Assembly: GCF_030445035.2 (NCBI RefSeq)
Contig: NC_080701.1
Coordinates: forward strand, 25,574,798-25,638,797
DNA length: 64,000 nt
Origin: Dasypus novemcinctus
Lineage: Eukaryota; Chordata; Mammalia; Cingulata; Dasypodidae
Direction of reading: 5' to 3'
The notes under the pieces are model-generated. The model did no database searches. It worked only from the letters and a program-made list of their open reading frames with translations, and was not told the origin of the DNA. Shown here in pieces: positions 1 to 12,700 of the stretch. The translations under genes were made by a program, and so were the position numbers. Numbering within the stretch: the first letter of the stretch is position 1; each line of letters begins with the position of its first letter.

Positions 1-489
1 GGTGACTAATCTGACACAGCGCAGGCCCCCGGGCCAGACTGAGGCGAGGTTTGTTTTTACAGTACCACCCCTTGACAGATTAAAATCTGAAGCTGGAGAC
101 TGTTTACATCTGTCCCGCTGTTCTTCTGGCCTTTTGGATGGCTGCGAGGGCGCTGTCCTTTTCGGGGGTCTTAACGGGGCCGTATTAACACTCGTTATGC
201 TAAACAGAAGCATTCCAGGACCCAGAGGGGCGCCCACACGGGGCTGGCTGCTCACTTGCACTTAGTTAAACTGTTTCCAAATCATGTCATTCGATTCAGA
301 ACCCATTTATCTGGAGCATATGGATTTTCCCAATATACAAACCATCTCCAAAGTGAACTGTCTCTCGGCAAAAGCTATTTCCTGCTATAGAAGTTTCCAC
401 CTCACCGAATCTCATGTTGGAAACTCCATCACAAAATGAGCATGAAGAGTAGAATGGGCACTCTTGGAGAGGGCTGTGAGGTCATCCAT
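1..489. other. No feature recognised
   Basis: Non-repetitive sequence of ordinary composition. Short open frames are present but none shows a domain, a splice-supported structure or codon-level conservation that I can recognise. Confidence 0.5.
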
Positions 490-800
490 ACCCTGAATAG
501 TCAATGGGATCTAGGGGCATCGGTATCACCCCAGAGGCCGTTGGAGATGCTGAATCTCCAGCCCTACCCCTGATCTGCTGATTCAGAATCTTCATTTTAG
601 CAAGATCCCCAGGGGATTCACGTGCACAGTTAAGGTTGAGAAGCACAGCTCCCAAACTCAGCTGCACCTCTGCATCACCTGAAGGGTCGCTGATTTTTTA
701 ATACAAATACCTAAGCCCACCCTGAGAGATCCCGTTTAATTGTTATGGCTTGTGGTCTGACCAATAGGATTCTGAAATTCCCGTGTGGAGCAAAATGTGA
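490..800. mobile_element. MER5-like hAT transposon remnants
   Basis: Contains MER5-type text such as gcacagttaAGGTTGAGAAGCAC followed by ttTGCATCACCTGAAGG-like and ctgattttttaataCAAATACCTAAGCCC. Two diverged pieces may abut near 650. This is recognition from memory; the exact subfamily is unknown. Confidence 0.5.
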
Positions 801-834
801 GAGCCAGTCACTGCAGCCAATCACCTCTTTTTCT

Positions 835-905
835 GCTGAGGCCAAAGGAGTTAAGTGGCTTGCCCAAGCTTTCACAGTGCGTTAAAGGCAGAGCCAAGAC
901 TCAGA
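835..905 (+). mobile_element. MIR core fragment
   Basis: The string GGAGTTAAGTGGCTTGCCCA resembles the MIR core (gttaagtaacttgcccaaggtcac). Very old and short. Confidence 0.45.
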
Positions 906-990
906 TTGGGTGTACATGCATGGCGGCAAGAGATCTTAGGTCTGCAGGAGAGACACAAGCGCTAAGTTGTGCTTTTTTCTTTTTTTAGTC

Positions 991-1438
991 ACTGTAGTGG
1001 GTTGAAGAGTCTCCCCTCAAAAATTATGTCTAAGCCCTAACCTCCAGTACCTGTGAAGGCGACATTACTTGGAAACAAGGTCTTTGGAGATGTAATGATG
1101 CGAAGCTTCTCTAGACTCGATCATCCAGGACTTAGGGTGGGTTCTACAGTCACGGATTAATGTCCTTTTAAGAAGAGGAGAGGACTCAAAGAAGAAAGCA
1201 ATGTCAAGTTGGAGGCAGAGACTGGAGTGCTGTGTCAGCAAGCCAAGGAATGCCAAAGCCACCAGGAGCTAGGAGCAAGGCGTGGAGCGATTCTCCCTCA
1301 GAGAGCAATCAGCCTGCCAACGCCGTGATTTCAGAATTCAGGCCTTCTGACCTGCGAGAGAAGAAATCTCTGTTCCTTTAAGGCAGTTTTACCCAGTTGG
1401 TGGTAATTTGTCATGGCAGTCCTGGAAACTAACACAGT
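991..1438 (+). mobile_element. MLT1-like MaLR LTR
   Basis: The order of typical MLT1 blocks is visible: ...TCCCCTCAAAAATTATGTC, CCTAACCTCCAGTACCTGTG, acttGGAAACAAGGTCTTTG, gattaatGTCCTTTTAAGAAGAGGAG, and an end close to GGAAACTAACACAG. Solo, with no internal region next to it. Short open frames inside it are not genes. Confidence 0.8.
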
Positions 1439-1439
1439 T

Positions 1440-2588
1440 CCCATTAAGACTGCCAACACATCTGGTATCATCCCTGGTGCTCAAAAAAGCTCACACCTGC
1501 ATCCAACCCTGAAACAAAGAGCTCTTGCCAAGCTTTGCAGTCCGGAGAATACCCATTGCTCAAAAACACTCAAGGGCCCTGCATGTGCAGTGAAGCTCAT
1601 CACCACCTATCATTTGCACAGGCCTCTGGGCGTTCTAGCAACTTTGTTTTCGTAACTTTGTATTTTTTTCCTAGAGTGAGTATCCCACATTGTATATGTG
1701 TCAAACCCCCAAAACCTGGATCCACCTTGGCTTTTAGGGTAAAATGTAAAATCCTTAGTTGGACAAGCAAAGCCCTCTCTCTGCCAACAAGCCTCATCCT
1801 ATCTTCCAATCTCATCTCCCATATGTCCTCTACACAAATCCTCTCCTCTGTTGACCTCATTGCTCTCTGAACATTCGGGAAGCCTTCCATCTTCCAAGCT
1901 GCAGCTCAGGCCAGTCCTCTACTTCTCTGCTTACATAAGTTTAATGCTTTCCAGTAGGAATCAGCGTTCTCCTACAGGATTCTCCACAGTGTATCGTTTT
2001 TACCTTTTTATATAAGGCACATATAATTTGTTCCCTATGGATGAATCCATCACATTCTTCCCTAAACCAAATGTTCATAGAGGGAAAGAAAGTGGCAAGA
2101 AATTATAGAAGAATTACATGATTCTGAAGTGGACTCAGAAATGTGGCATGGAATTAAAGCTGATTTCAGAATACAGGAGTTGTGTGACAGGAGTTCAATG
2201 GTTTCTAACTTTGGTCTAGATTAAGATAATGAGCGTTCTTTTTTTTTTCTTTCTGCCCAAATTTATTTTTGTTCTGCATACATAGGAAACAGGATGCTAT
2301 CAAAAGAGATGGGGAGAGATGGAAATAAATGAGCCAAGAGTTGCAGAGGGAAGCAGCACAGATATGCTTCCAGTTTCCTCCCAACCACCAACTCTACAGA
2401 TGTCCACACATCAGGGTCGGAACTCACTCCAGGAGGCCAGTACAATCCACCAACAGGACCAAGGAAGTGAGAGCAGCTGGGAAATATCATCGGAAGTGGA
2501 ATTTCAATATAGAGTGAATGTCAGTATTCACTGCCACAGGGAAAACAGAAGCTATCTTAAAAAAACATGGGAATATAAAAGTGTTGAG
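1440..2588. other. Mostly unassigned sequence; possible L2 remnant 1640-1960
   Basis: 1640-1960 is pyrimidine-rich with L2-like wording (ctcatcctatcttccaatctcatctccc..., gggaagccttccatcttcc), but divergence is too high to be sure. Nothing else is recognised up to the SINE at 2589. Confidence 0.35.
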
Positions 2589-2964
2589 GGAAATGGACTT
2601 TGGCCCAGTGGTTAGGGCGTCCGTCTACCACATGGGAGGTCCGAGGTTCAAGCCCCGGGCCTCCTTGACCCGTGTGGAGCTGGCCCATGCGCAGTGCTGA
2701 TGCGCGCAAGGAGTGCAGTGCCACACAGTGGTGTCCCCCGCGTAGGGGAGCCCCACGCGCAAGGAGTGCACCCATAAGGAGAGCCGCCCAGCGCGAAGGA
2801 GGGAGCAGCCTGCCTAGGAATGGTGCCGCCCACACTTCCCGTGCCGCTGACGACAACAGAAGCGGACAAAGAAACAAGACGCAGCAAAAAGACACAGAAA
2901 ACAGACAACCGGGGGAGGGGAGGGGAATTAAATAAATAAAAATAAATCTTTAAAAAAAAAAAAA
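2589..2964 (+). mobile_element. DAS SINE, deletion subfamily, + copy
   Basis: TSD AAAAGTGTTGAG on both sides (2577-2588 and right copy ending 2972). The head has the variant GGACTTTGGCCCAG and GGTTCAAGCCCCG. About 50 bp of the usual body (the GGAGAGCTGACACAACAAGA block) is absent, joining CCGCCCACACTTCCCGTGCC directly. The minus-strand copy at 43028-43403 shares all of these features. Confidence 0.95.
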
Positions 2965-3157
2965 GTGTTGAGCATCATGAATCACTCAGTCTCTTAAAAT
3001 GTTTTGCTATCGAAAAGATAAACAAATTTTAGTCATAGATATTTGGGTGTCTATTCATCTGTGCCCAGGCCAATTGGGGCAGCAATTATTATGCTTTCTT
3101 TATTAAAACAAAAAGGGGGGGGAGGGGGGTAAAATTGGCATTAAAAGTGCAAAGTAA

Positions 3158-3564
3158 GGGAAGCAGATGTGGCTCAACTAATAGAGCATCTGCCTACCAT
3201 ATAGAAGATCCAGGGTTCAGTACCCAGGGCCTCCTGACCCATGTGGTGAGCTGGCCGACGTGCAGTGTTGATGCGTGCAAGGGGAGCCATGCCTTGCAGG
3301 GGTGTCCCCTGCGTAGGGGACCCCCATGCACAAGGAGTCCACCCCACAAGGAGAGCCACCCCACGTGAAAAAATCGCAGCCTGCCCAGGAGTGGCGCTGC
3401 ACATATGGAGAGCTGATGCAGCAAGATGATGCAACAATAAGAGACACAGATTCCCGGTGCTGCTGACAAGAATGCAAGCAGACACAGAAGAACACACAGC
3501 AAATGGACACAGAGAGCAGACAATGGGGCAGGGAAGGAGAGTGAAATAAATAAATCTTTAAAAA
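3158..3564 (+). mobile_element. DAS SINE, older GATGTGGCTCAA-head form
   Basis: TSD AAAAGTGCAAAGTAA on both sides (right copy 3565-3579). The head is aaGCAGATGTGGCTCAACTAA instead of the younger gacttggcccag. The long body and AAATAAATAAATCTTT tail are present. Confidence 0.93.
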
Positions 3565-3579
3565 AAAAGTGCAAAGTAA

Positions 3580-4335
3580 ATGGCCTGGAGAGAGATGAAC
3601 TTTTTGGACCCATAGTTGTTCCTTGATTGTAAACAGCAAATGTTGTGCTTTGTCTCCTTGTCTGAATCACTGGTAAAGGGAGGTACCCCAGCAGTGACAA
3701 GAGTTCACAGGTCACCCAAGGTGGTCAAAGACACTGGCAGCATCTGGCTCTCAAACTGTGTTTCCAGTAGTAGTTGTTTTGTTCCCAAGCATTTCCCATG
3801 GAATTCTTAGGAAGCTCCCAGATTCCTTCTCTTTAGAGTAAGTCCTGGAACAGAGACTTCTGCCCCATCCCTATTCTTCAGCCTCTACCCCGGACAAATA
3901 GCCTGGCAAAGCATGGACAACAGCTCCCCGGTGTGAGGGGTAGAACCCCTTCCAGTGACAGGTTCCCACGCTCAAGTTCAATGAGTGACAATTTCTAATT
4001 TAAAAGAGAAGCACCTCCCATACAAAGTGACTTCTAAGGGGTATGGGGATTTTCTTTTTGGAATAATGAAAACATTACTCCAAAACTGGCCATGGTAATG
4101 AACGGACAACTTCACAACTCCCCCTGGATGGATCGCATGGCACGTGAACATATCTCCAAAAAAACCTGCTCTTGGATCATTTCTGATATAAGAGTGAAGG
4201 GATCATAGACTCTCAACTCATGTCTAAGCAAATTACCAAAAGGTCAGGGAGTTAGCATGAGACATGATTGAATGCCTGAGCAGTGACCCTAGAAAGTAAG
4301 GGGGTTCCCCAAGTTAGCCAGAATTCATGCTCCAT
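3580..4335. other. No feature recognised
   Basis: Unique-looking sequence between a SINE and an L1 3' end. No repeat or gene is recognised. Confidence 0.45.
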
Positions 4336-4339
4336 TCAA

Positions 4340-4800
4340 CAGGATTGTGCTTGCAGAAGTATAACCACCCTGGATAAAAAAATAAACTTAGTGTCTAAGA
4401 CAGGGTGGGAATTTGAATGGATCATACAAAACATGGCACTGTGCAACACAGGGAATCCAGTGGTGAATGATGGACTGTGGTTAACAGGAAAAATATGAGA
4501 GCGTTTTCTCCTGAACAATAACATAGATATAAAAATATAAGGTTTAGTAATTGGGTGTGTTGGGGGAAATATACCAAATGTAAGATATGGGCTATAGTTA
4601 GCAGGAATATTTTGATTATACTCTTTCATAGTTTGTAACAAATGTTTCACAACAATAAAACTTGGTGGTGGGGAGATGTATGGGAGCTTTGTATTATGAT
4701 ATGCATGTTTGTTCTGTAAATTCACAAATTTTATTGTACATTTATTGTTTATGTATGTTCATGTATGAATGATATACTTTAATAAAATTTTATTTTAAAA
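4340..4800 (+). mobile_element. L1 3' end of the local (xenarthran-type) family
   Basis: The 4545-4800 stretch (gggggaaatataccaaatgtaagatat ... ttattgtttatgtatgttcatgtatgaatgatatactt, with AATAAA and a T/A tail) recurs with clear homology at 46072-46745 and 46745-46972. This marks it as a repeated L1 3' module. Confidence 0.7.
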
Positions 4801-5911
4801 GAAGATGGAGTGGGAATCCAGGAACCCAGCACAACAAAGCCAAGGACTGGGAGAGAACACAAGTCAAAGAAGAATGAAATAAGAGGCAAGACAAAAGATT
4901 TTAAGAAAAACTACATCAAAACAAAACAGGGGTGAGCAGATACAGCTCAAGTGATTGAGCACCTGTACTTTCAGCCCACGTGGACTAGATTGTTGGACAC
5001 TCCTGAGGCTCTGTCCACACCCTGGCAGGGGAGGAGGTGGTGACCAGTGCTTCATCAGTCTACCTGGGCAACTGTGGTCAGTTTTGACCCACGTGACTTA
5101 GTTTGCTGCCCACATCTGTGGCTCCATCCCCACTCCAGGCAGGGGATGAAGGGGTATGAAGCTTCATTTGTCTCTCCAAGCAAATGCAGACCTTCTTGGC
5201 CTGCATGGTTTGGACTACTGCACATGGCTATGGCTCTGTCCCTACTCCTGGCAGGGAAGAAAGGTGGGAGAAATTTCATCAGTTCCTGGGGCAAGGCAGG
5301 CAGCTTTAGCCTCCCCAGCTTAAAGTACCAACCACATCCTCAGCTCTTATTCTGCAACCTGCGAGGGAGAAAGGACAAGAAACAGATGAAAAATACCTGA
5401 AAAAAAAGCAGATTGGCTAAACATGAGCCACTATAAAGGTCCACATTAAGTTCAACCAAGTATCAAAGAGGGGCTGTAATACAAAGTCCATCAGATAGAA
5501 AGGCCCAGACTAAAGAAAGAAATTGAACCCAGAATAAATACAACCTGTAAACCAGATGCCAAGACACCAACAAAAAATTACAATCCATACCAAGAAACAG
5601 GAAGATATGGTCCAGTTAAAGAAAAAAGCTAAACCTCCAGATGACATAACATAAAGGAGGTGAGACAGCTATCATAAATGTTCAAACAAATCTCCTTAAC
5701 AAATTCAATGAGATAGCTAAAGAGATTAAGGATATTAAGAAGACACTGGGTGAACACAAAGAAGAATTTGAAAGCATACATAGAAAAACAGCAGGTCTTA
5801 TGGGACTGAAAGGCACAGTAAATGAAATAAAAAATACAATGGAGGTAGAAAAAAAGATCAGTGAGCTTGAAGACATGGCCACTGAAAGTGAACATACAAA
5901 AGAACAGATAA

Positions 5912-6603
5912 GAGAGTAGCTGTGGCTCAAGCAGTTGAGTGCCTGCTTCCCACATGGAAAGGTCCCAGGTTCAGTTTCCAGTGTCCCCTAAAAACGAAAA
6001 AAACAAATAGCAAGCAAACAAATGAAATATCAAACTCAAGGAGCTGATGTGCCTCAGTAGTTGAGTGCCAGCTCAAGAGGTCCTAGGGGGAAAGAGATGT
6101 TGCTCAACCAATTGGGCTCCCATCTACCATATAGGAAGTCCAGGGTTCCATGCCCAGGGCTTCCTGGTGAGGGCAAGCTGGCCCATGCACTGAGATGGCC
6201 CATGCAGAGTGCCAGCCCATGAAGGAATGCAACCCTGTTGGGAAAGCTGTCCCATGCGGGAAAGCCACCCCATGCAGGAGTGCTGGCTGACGTGGAGAGC
6301 TGGCACAGCAAGGTGATGCAACAAGAGACACAGGGGAGAGAGAATAAGAAGACGTAGCACAGCAGGGGAGCTGAGGTGATGTTAGAGAGTAAATGCCTTT
6401 CTCCCACTCCATAAGTCCCAGGATCAGTTCCTGGAACTGCCTAATGAGAATACAAGCAGACACAGAAGAAGACAAGGTGAATGAACACAGAGAGCAGACA
6501 ACATGGATGGGGAATGAGGAGTAGAAATAAATAAAATAAATCTTTAAAAAAAAAAAAACAAGAGAATTCCTGGGTTCAATCTCTGGCCCTGGTACCTTAA
6601 AAA
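5912..6603 (+). mobile_element. Cluster of three nested tRNA-derived SINEs inside L1 ORF1
   Basis: The whole block is flanked by TSD AAAAGAACAGATA (left 5898-5910, right from 6604). Inside: a first SINE head at 5912 with B box GGTTCAGTTTCC; a second head near 6040 broken after about 45 bp; and a full older DAS element (about 6086-6560, AAATAAATAAAATAAATCTT tail). After that the second SINE resumes (CCTGGGTTCAATCTC) to 6603. Confidence 0.85.
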
Positions 6604-8604
6604 AAAAGAACAGATAAAGAGAAAAGTGAAGAAATAAAATGGCATAAGATCTCAGGAAACTAAATGATGGCAAAAGACATATAAACATACATGTCATGAT
6701 GTCCCAGAAGGAGAAGAGAAGGGAAAAGGGGCAGAGGGAATATTTGAAGAAATAATGGTAGAACATTTCCCAACCCTATTGAAGGACATAGTTATCTGTG
6801 TCCAAGAAACACAATGTACTCCCATCTGAATGAATCCAAACAGGCCTACTCTGAGACACATGCTCACCAGAATGTCAACTGTCAAAGATAAAGAATCCTG
6901 AGAGCAGCAAGAGCAAAGTGATACATCACATACAAGGGATGTCCAATAAGATTAAGTGCTGATTTCTCATCAGAAATCATGGAGGCAAGAAGGCCGTGGT
7001 ATGATATATTTAAGATATTGCAAGAGAAAAAGTGCCAACCAAGAATCTTGTATCCAGCCAGACTGTCTTTCCAAAATGAGGGTGAATTTAGAATATTCAC
7101 AGATAAACAGAACCTGAAAGAGTTTGTAACAAAGGGACCATCTTTGAAGGAATACTAAAGGGAGTGTTACCACCTGAAAAGCAAAGACAGGAGAGAGAGA
7201 GGTTTGCAAGAGTGTCAAGAAATGAATATTATATCAGTAAAGAAAAGTATTATAAAAGTGTAAAAAGAGTTTTGAAAATAAAATATGACAGATAAAACCC
7301 AAAGATCAGAATGGGTGAACAAAGAACAGTCTTTACAGGAATAATATTGAGTGTTAATGGGCTAAATTCCCAAATGAAAAGACATGAGTGGAGGAATGGA
7401 TAAGAAAATATGAGCCTTGTAGACTATATGCTGTGTACAAGAGACTCATCTTAGACCAAGGATACAAATAGACTGAAATTGAAAAGCTGGAAAAGATATC
7501 CCATGCACACAGTAACCAAAAAAAGGATGAAATAGTTATACTTATATCAGATGAAATAGACTTTAAAAGTAAAGATGTTATTAGAGACAAGGAAGGACAT
7601 TATGTATTAATAAAAGTGATAAATCACCAGGAAGAAATAATCATAATTGTGTATGCACCTAACCTGACTGCCCAAAGATACATGAGGTACACAATGGCAA
7701 AATTAAGGGAGAAATAGATGTCTCTACAATAATAGATGGAAGCTTAAATACATCACTCTCATCATTGGATAGAACATCCGGGCAGAGGGTCAATAAAGAA
7801 ACAGAAAGATTGAATAATACAATAAATGGACTAAATCTAATAGACATATACAGAACACAGCAGGCTATACATTCTTCTCAAATGCTCTTTCTCCAGGATA
7901 GACCATATGTTGGGTCACTAAGCAGATCTCAATAAATTCAACAGGATTGAAGTTATACAAAGCACTTTCTCTGATCATAATGGAATAAAGTTGGAAATAA
8001 ACAAAAGGCAAAAAAGGGGAAATTCACAAATATATGGAGATTAAACAATACACTCAATCAGTGGGTCAAAGAAGAAATTGTGAGAGAAATCAATAAATAT
8101 CTCAAGATGAATGAAGATGAAAACACAACATAACAGAGCCTTTGGGATGCAAAGAATGCAGGGCTAGGAGAGAAATTTATAGCTCTCAATGTTTACATTA
8201 GAAAGAAGAAAGGGCTAAAAATCAATGACCAAGCTACACAGCTGGAGAAACTAGAAAAAGAATAACTATTTCCAAAACAAGCAGAAGGAATGAAATAACA
8301 AAGATCAGAGCAGAAATAAATGAAATTGAGAGTGGAAAAAGAGAGAGAGAGAATTAACAAAACTGAAAATTTGGTTCTTTGAGAAGATTAGCAAAAATGG
8401 CAAACCCGTAGCTAGACTGGCAAAAAAAAAGACAGAAGACACAGATAAAATCAGAAAGGAAAAGGGGGACATTACTGACCCCCAGAAATAAAAGAGATCA
8501 TAAGATGATACAATGAACAACTATATGCCAACAAACCAGACAATGTAGATTAAATGGAAAAATTCCTATAAATATATGAACAACCTACACTGACCCTAGA
8601 AGAA

Positions 8605-9508
8605 ATGGAAGACCTCAACAAAACAATCACAAGTAAAGAGATTGGAACAGTCATCAAAAACTTCCCAAAGATGAAAACCCCAGGACTAGATGGGTTCACA
8701 GGTGAATTCTACCAAACATTCAAAGATGATCTAATACCAATTTTCCCCAACTCTTCCAAAAAATTGAACAAGAAGGAACATTACTAAACTCATTCTATGA
8801 AATCAATATTACCCTAATACCAAAGCCAGACAAAGATATTATGAAAAAAAAGATAATTACAGACAGATACAAAAATCCTCAACAACACGTTAAAAGAATA
8901 TCCATCATGATCAAGTGGGTTTTATACCAGGCATGCAAGACTGGTTCAACACAAGAAAATCAATCAGCATAATACACCACATTAATAAATCAAAGAAGAA
9001 AAATCACATGATTGTCTTGATTACTCTAAAATGGGCATTTGACAAAATACAGCACACTTTCTTGATGAAAATACTCCAAAAGATAGGAATTGAAGGAAAC
9101 TTTCTCAACATGATAAAGAACATATATGAAAAACCCACAGCTAACATTGTACTTAACGGTGAAAAACTGAAAGCTCTCCTGTTGAGATCAGGAACAAGAC
9201 AAGGATGCCCACTGTCACCACTGTTGTTCAATATACTTCTAGAGGTTCTAGCTAGAGCAATCGGGCAAGAAAAAGAAATAAAAGACATCCAAATTGGAAA
9301 TGAAGAAGTGAAATGTTCACTCTTCACAAACAATTTGATCAGATACCTAGAAAGTCCCCCAAAAACTACAACAAAGTTAGTACAGCTAATAAGCAAGTTC
9401 AACGGAGTGGCAGGATACAAGATTAATATGCAAAAATCATTGGTGTTTCCATACATTAGTAATGAGCAACCTGAAGAGGAAGTCAGGAAAAAATTCCATT
9501 TAAAATAG
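8605..9508 (+). pseudogene. L1 ORF2 reverse-transcriptase fragment
   Basis: Two open segments are joined by broken sequence. The first has [18 protein letters not shown]. The second has [31 protein letters not shown] and, in place of the catalytic FADD, FTNN (around 9320), which lacks both catalytic aspartates. It continues into [15 protein letters not shown]. This is a typical non-LTR RT fold, dead by sequence. Confidence 0.93.
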
Positions 9509-10383
9509 CTACTATAAGAATCAAATATTTAGGAATAAGCTTAAGCAAGGATATAAAGCATTTGCATTCAGGAAACTACAATGCACTGCTAAAAGAAATC
9601 AAGGAAGAACTAAATAAATGGAAGAACATTCCGTGTTCATGGACTGGAAGACTAAATATCATTTAGACATCAATTCTATCCAAATTGGTATACAGATTCA
9701 ATGCAATCCCTATAAAAATTACACCAGCCTTTTTTTTAAAGAAATGGAAAACACAATCATCAAATTTATTTGGAAGGACAAGGGGCCCTGAATAGTCACA
9801 AAAATCTTAAAAAGGGAGAACTAGGTTGGTGTACTCTCACTTCAAGACTTTAAATATTTTACCTAGCTACAGTGGTTAAAAAAAAAAAAACAGCGTAATA
9901 CTGACATAAAGATAGACATATAGACCAATGGAACTGAATAAATGATTCAGAAACAGGCCCTCACATCTATTCAACAAATAGTGCTGGGAGAATTGGACAT
10001 TCATAGCCAAAAGAAAGAAAAAGGACCCCTACCTCACACTTTATACAAAATTTAACTCAGAATGGAACAGAGACCTAATATAAAAGTGAGAACCATAAAA
10101 CTCCTAGAAGAAAATGTAGGGAAACATCTTCAATTCCTGAAGGTAGGTGGTGGATTCTTAAACCTTACACCAAAAGCACAAGCTACTGAAATAAAACATG
10201 GATAAATGGGAGCTACTCAACCTTAAACTCTGTTATAATTCAAGAAGTGAAAAGGCAGCCTACTCAATGGAAAAAAAAATTGGAAATAACATATTTGATA
10301 AGGGTTTGATTTCCAAGCTAGATAAAGAAACCATATAACTCAGCAATAAAAGAGCAAGCAATCCAGGTTTTTTTAAACAAATG

Positions 10384-10695
10384 CATATTTTTAAAAAGAT
10401 TTCTTTATTTATTTCCCCCTTTCCCTGCCTCTCACCCTGCTGTTTTTGCTGTCTGTGTTGTCTTCTCTTCTCATTTTCTCTCCTCTAGGATTCACCAGGA
10501 TTCCATCCTGGAGACCCCTGATGTGGAGAGAGGTTCCCTCTCAATTGTGCCGCTCAGTTCCTAGTTATCACTGTGCTTCACCTTGACTCTCCCTTTGTCT
10601 CTCTTTGGATGCGTAATCATCTTGCTGCATGACTTACTTTCATGGGCACTGGCTCGCCACACAGGCACTTGCACTCTCCACGCAGGCAATCTAGT
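10384..10695 (-). mobile_element. Old DAS-type SINE in L1 3' part
   Basis: AAAGATTTCTTTATTTATTT at the low-coordinate end is the reverse of the DAS tail. The body matches are weak and the tRNA head is truncated near 10690. It separates the L1 ORF2 end from the L1 3' region. Confidence 0.75.
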
Positions 10696-11466
10696 TTTTA
10701 AAATGGGCAAAAGACTTGGATGTCTCTCCAAAGAGGAAATACAAATAGGAAAAAAAAAAAAAAGGCACATGAAAAAATGTTCAATACCACTAGCTATTAG
10801 GGAAATGCAAATCAAAACGGCAATGAAATATCATCTCACACCTCATAGAATGGCCACTATTTTTTTAAAAAAACAAAAAATAATAAATGCTGGAGATAAT
10901 ATGGAGAAATAGGAACACTCCTTTACTGTATAATGTATAAAGGTGAAGCCCCTGTAGAAGACAGTTGGGCAGTTCCTCAGGAAGCTAAATATAGAGCTGC
11001 CACATGATCCAGTAATCCCATCTTCCAGAAATATATTCAGAAGAACTGAAAACAATAACACAAACATACATTTGCACACTGAGGTTCACAGTGGCATTAT
11101 TCACAATTGACAAAAGATGGAAACAACACAAGTGTCCATCAACTGATGAATGGATAAACAAAATGTGGTTTATACATATGATGGAATCCTATGCTGTTGT
11201 AAGAAGAAATGAAATTGGGACACACGTGATAATGTGGATGAACCTCAAGACATTATGCTGAGTGAAATGAGCCACAGTGAAAAGGGCAAATATTGTGTGG
11301 TCTTCAGAATATGAATTAATATGAACTAAATATGAAGAATAAACACATAGAGTTAAAACCTAAAGTATAGGTTACTAGGAGATAGGATGAGGGCTGAGAA
11401 GGGGTACTGATACTTAATGTATATAGAATTTTTAATTAGCTTGACTGTAAAAGTTTGGAAGTGGAG

Positions 11467-11537
11467 AGAGTAACACATTACAAATTACAGTGAGTGTAAC
11501 ACATTACAGTGAGAGTAACACATTACAGTGAGTATAA
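11467..11537 (+). repeat. Short tandem repeat around (CAGTGAG-TGTAACACATTA)
   Basis: Three imperfect copies of an approximately 23-bp unit containing GTAACACATTACA and CAGTGAG lie at the end of the + strand L1. Confidence 0.75.
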
Positions 11538-11939
11538 CTAGCATATCTGTTTTATAAATGGGATTGTGGCTGAAAGCATCTCTATGCACTGATAGTGAGT
11601 GATTTTCAAGATCGTTGTTAAAGAATAACTCAAGCATAATGCAGTGGTATGCTTAGTATATAAAGTGTACTTCCTTCTCTGAAAGAAAGGGAATAGTATA
11701 ATGTAATTCCTTTTGTGAAAGAAGGAAGGAAAAAATATGCACATTTTTGTATTTGTTTTGTTTTTCTTTTTTCAAAAAGAAACACAGGAAGTATAAATCA
11801 GAAACAAATGAAAATAGTTGCCTCTGGGGTGAGGTGGAGGAATGAGGAAATAGAGACAGGACCAAGAATTTTCCAAGTATACCTCTTATATTATTTTAAC
11901 CTTTGAACTCTATAAATATTTTACACATTTCAAAACTAA

Positions 11940-12595
11940 AATTACATCAAAAAGGAAAATGCCTAAACCCTAAAAGTGAACACAAACAAATAAATTAGCC
12001 TATCTGGTTATCAAATTAACGACATAACTATATTATGAGTATATTAATTTGAGTTACACTTAAACACAATACATCCTCAGTGGATTAAATTCTGAGAACA
12101 TAATGTACTGCAGGGAAACACTAAGTTTCGCTTAGTGTGTGTGTTGTTAATAGCAATATTGTCATTATGATCATGAAACTATTTTTGTAACTTATTAGAT
12201 AAAGCAAATTTGTTTACATATCTTACTCTATAAATTGAGCTATTCAGAATAAGAGAGCAGAGATACCTATGACAAATTAAAAAGTGAAGATAAAACCTAT
12301 GATAGTAGATTTGATTTGGAAATACTAATTTGAACTCGTTTTTTAAAATAGTATTTCCTAGCCCTGTCCACTGATAGGACTCAGAAACCACGACAGCCCA
12401 GCAGCAATGAGCATAGCTAGCACGCAGGTCTTGCTTTTTAATACCCATTTCAAAAAAATCAGAACTCTCTGAGAAATGGCTGATTTCAGGTCAAGGGCAG
12501 GAAAGGAGTGAGAGAGAATGGAAAACACCAAAAAGCAAGGAAGCACTCAAGGCCACTGAGGCCATCAAAAGGACATACATGCTAACTTGAAATAT
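11940..12595. other. No feature recognised
   Basis: AT-rich unique sequence downstream of the L1 end. No repeat or gene is identifiable. Confidence 0.4.
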
Positions 12596-12700
12596 GGGAA
12601 ATTTTAAACATCAAAAAGTGACTTTATTTGGGAAATTTTAAACATCAAAAAAGTGACTTTATTTGGGGAATTTTAAACATCAAAAAAAAGTGACTTTAAT
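12596..12700 (+). repeat. Three-copy minisatellite of about 35 bp
   Basis: Units starting at 12596, 12630 and 12666 each read GGGAAATTTTAAACATCA, then an A-run, then GTGACTTTATTT. The internal A-run differs between units (5, 6 and 8 A). The rest is almost identical. Confidence 0.9.

Larger units (their letters stand above)
4805..11935 (+). mobile_element. Decayed + strand L1 LINE with nested SINEs
   Basis: Recognised in order: possible 5' part (4805-5600, uncertain), ORF1-type Lys/Glu-rich coiled-coil coding (about 5680-5905), inter-ORF segment (6960-7240), endonuclease region (about 7330-8100), reverse transcriptase (8605-9508), ORF2 C-terminal region (9510-10370) and 3' region (10700-11460) with the family 3' text TTTTTAATTAGCTTGACTGT. 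It is interrupted by SINEs at 5912-6603 and 10384-10695. It has many stops and frameshifts and cannot be active. Confidence 0.85.

Noticed and set aside
2672-2935. Open frame of 87 codons, Arg/Ala-rich, seen almost unchanged at 43319-43056
   Set aside because: It lies entirely in DAS SINE sequence. Similarity comes from the repeat, and SINEs are not translated.
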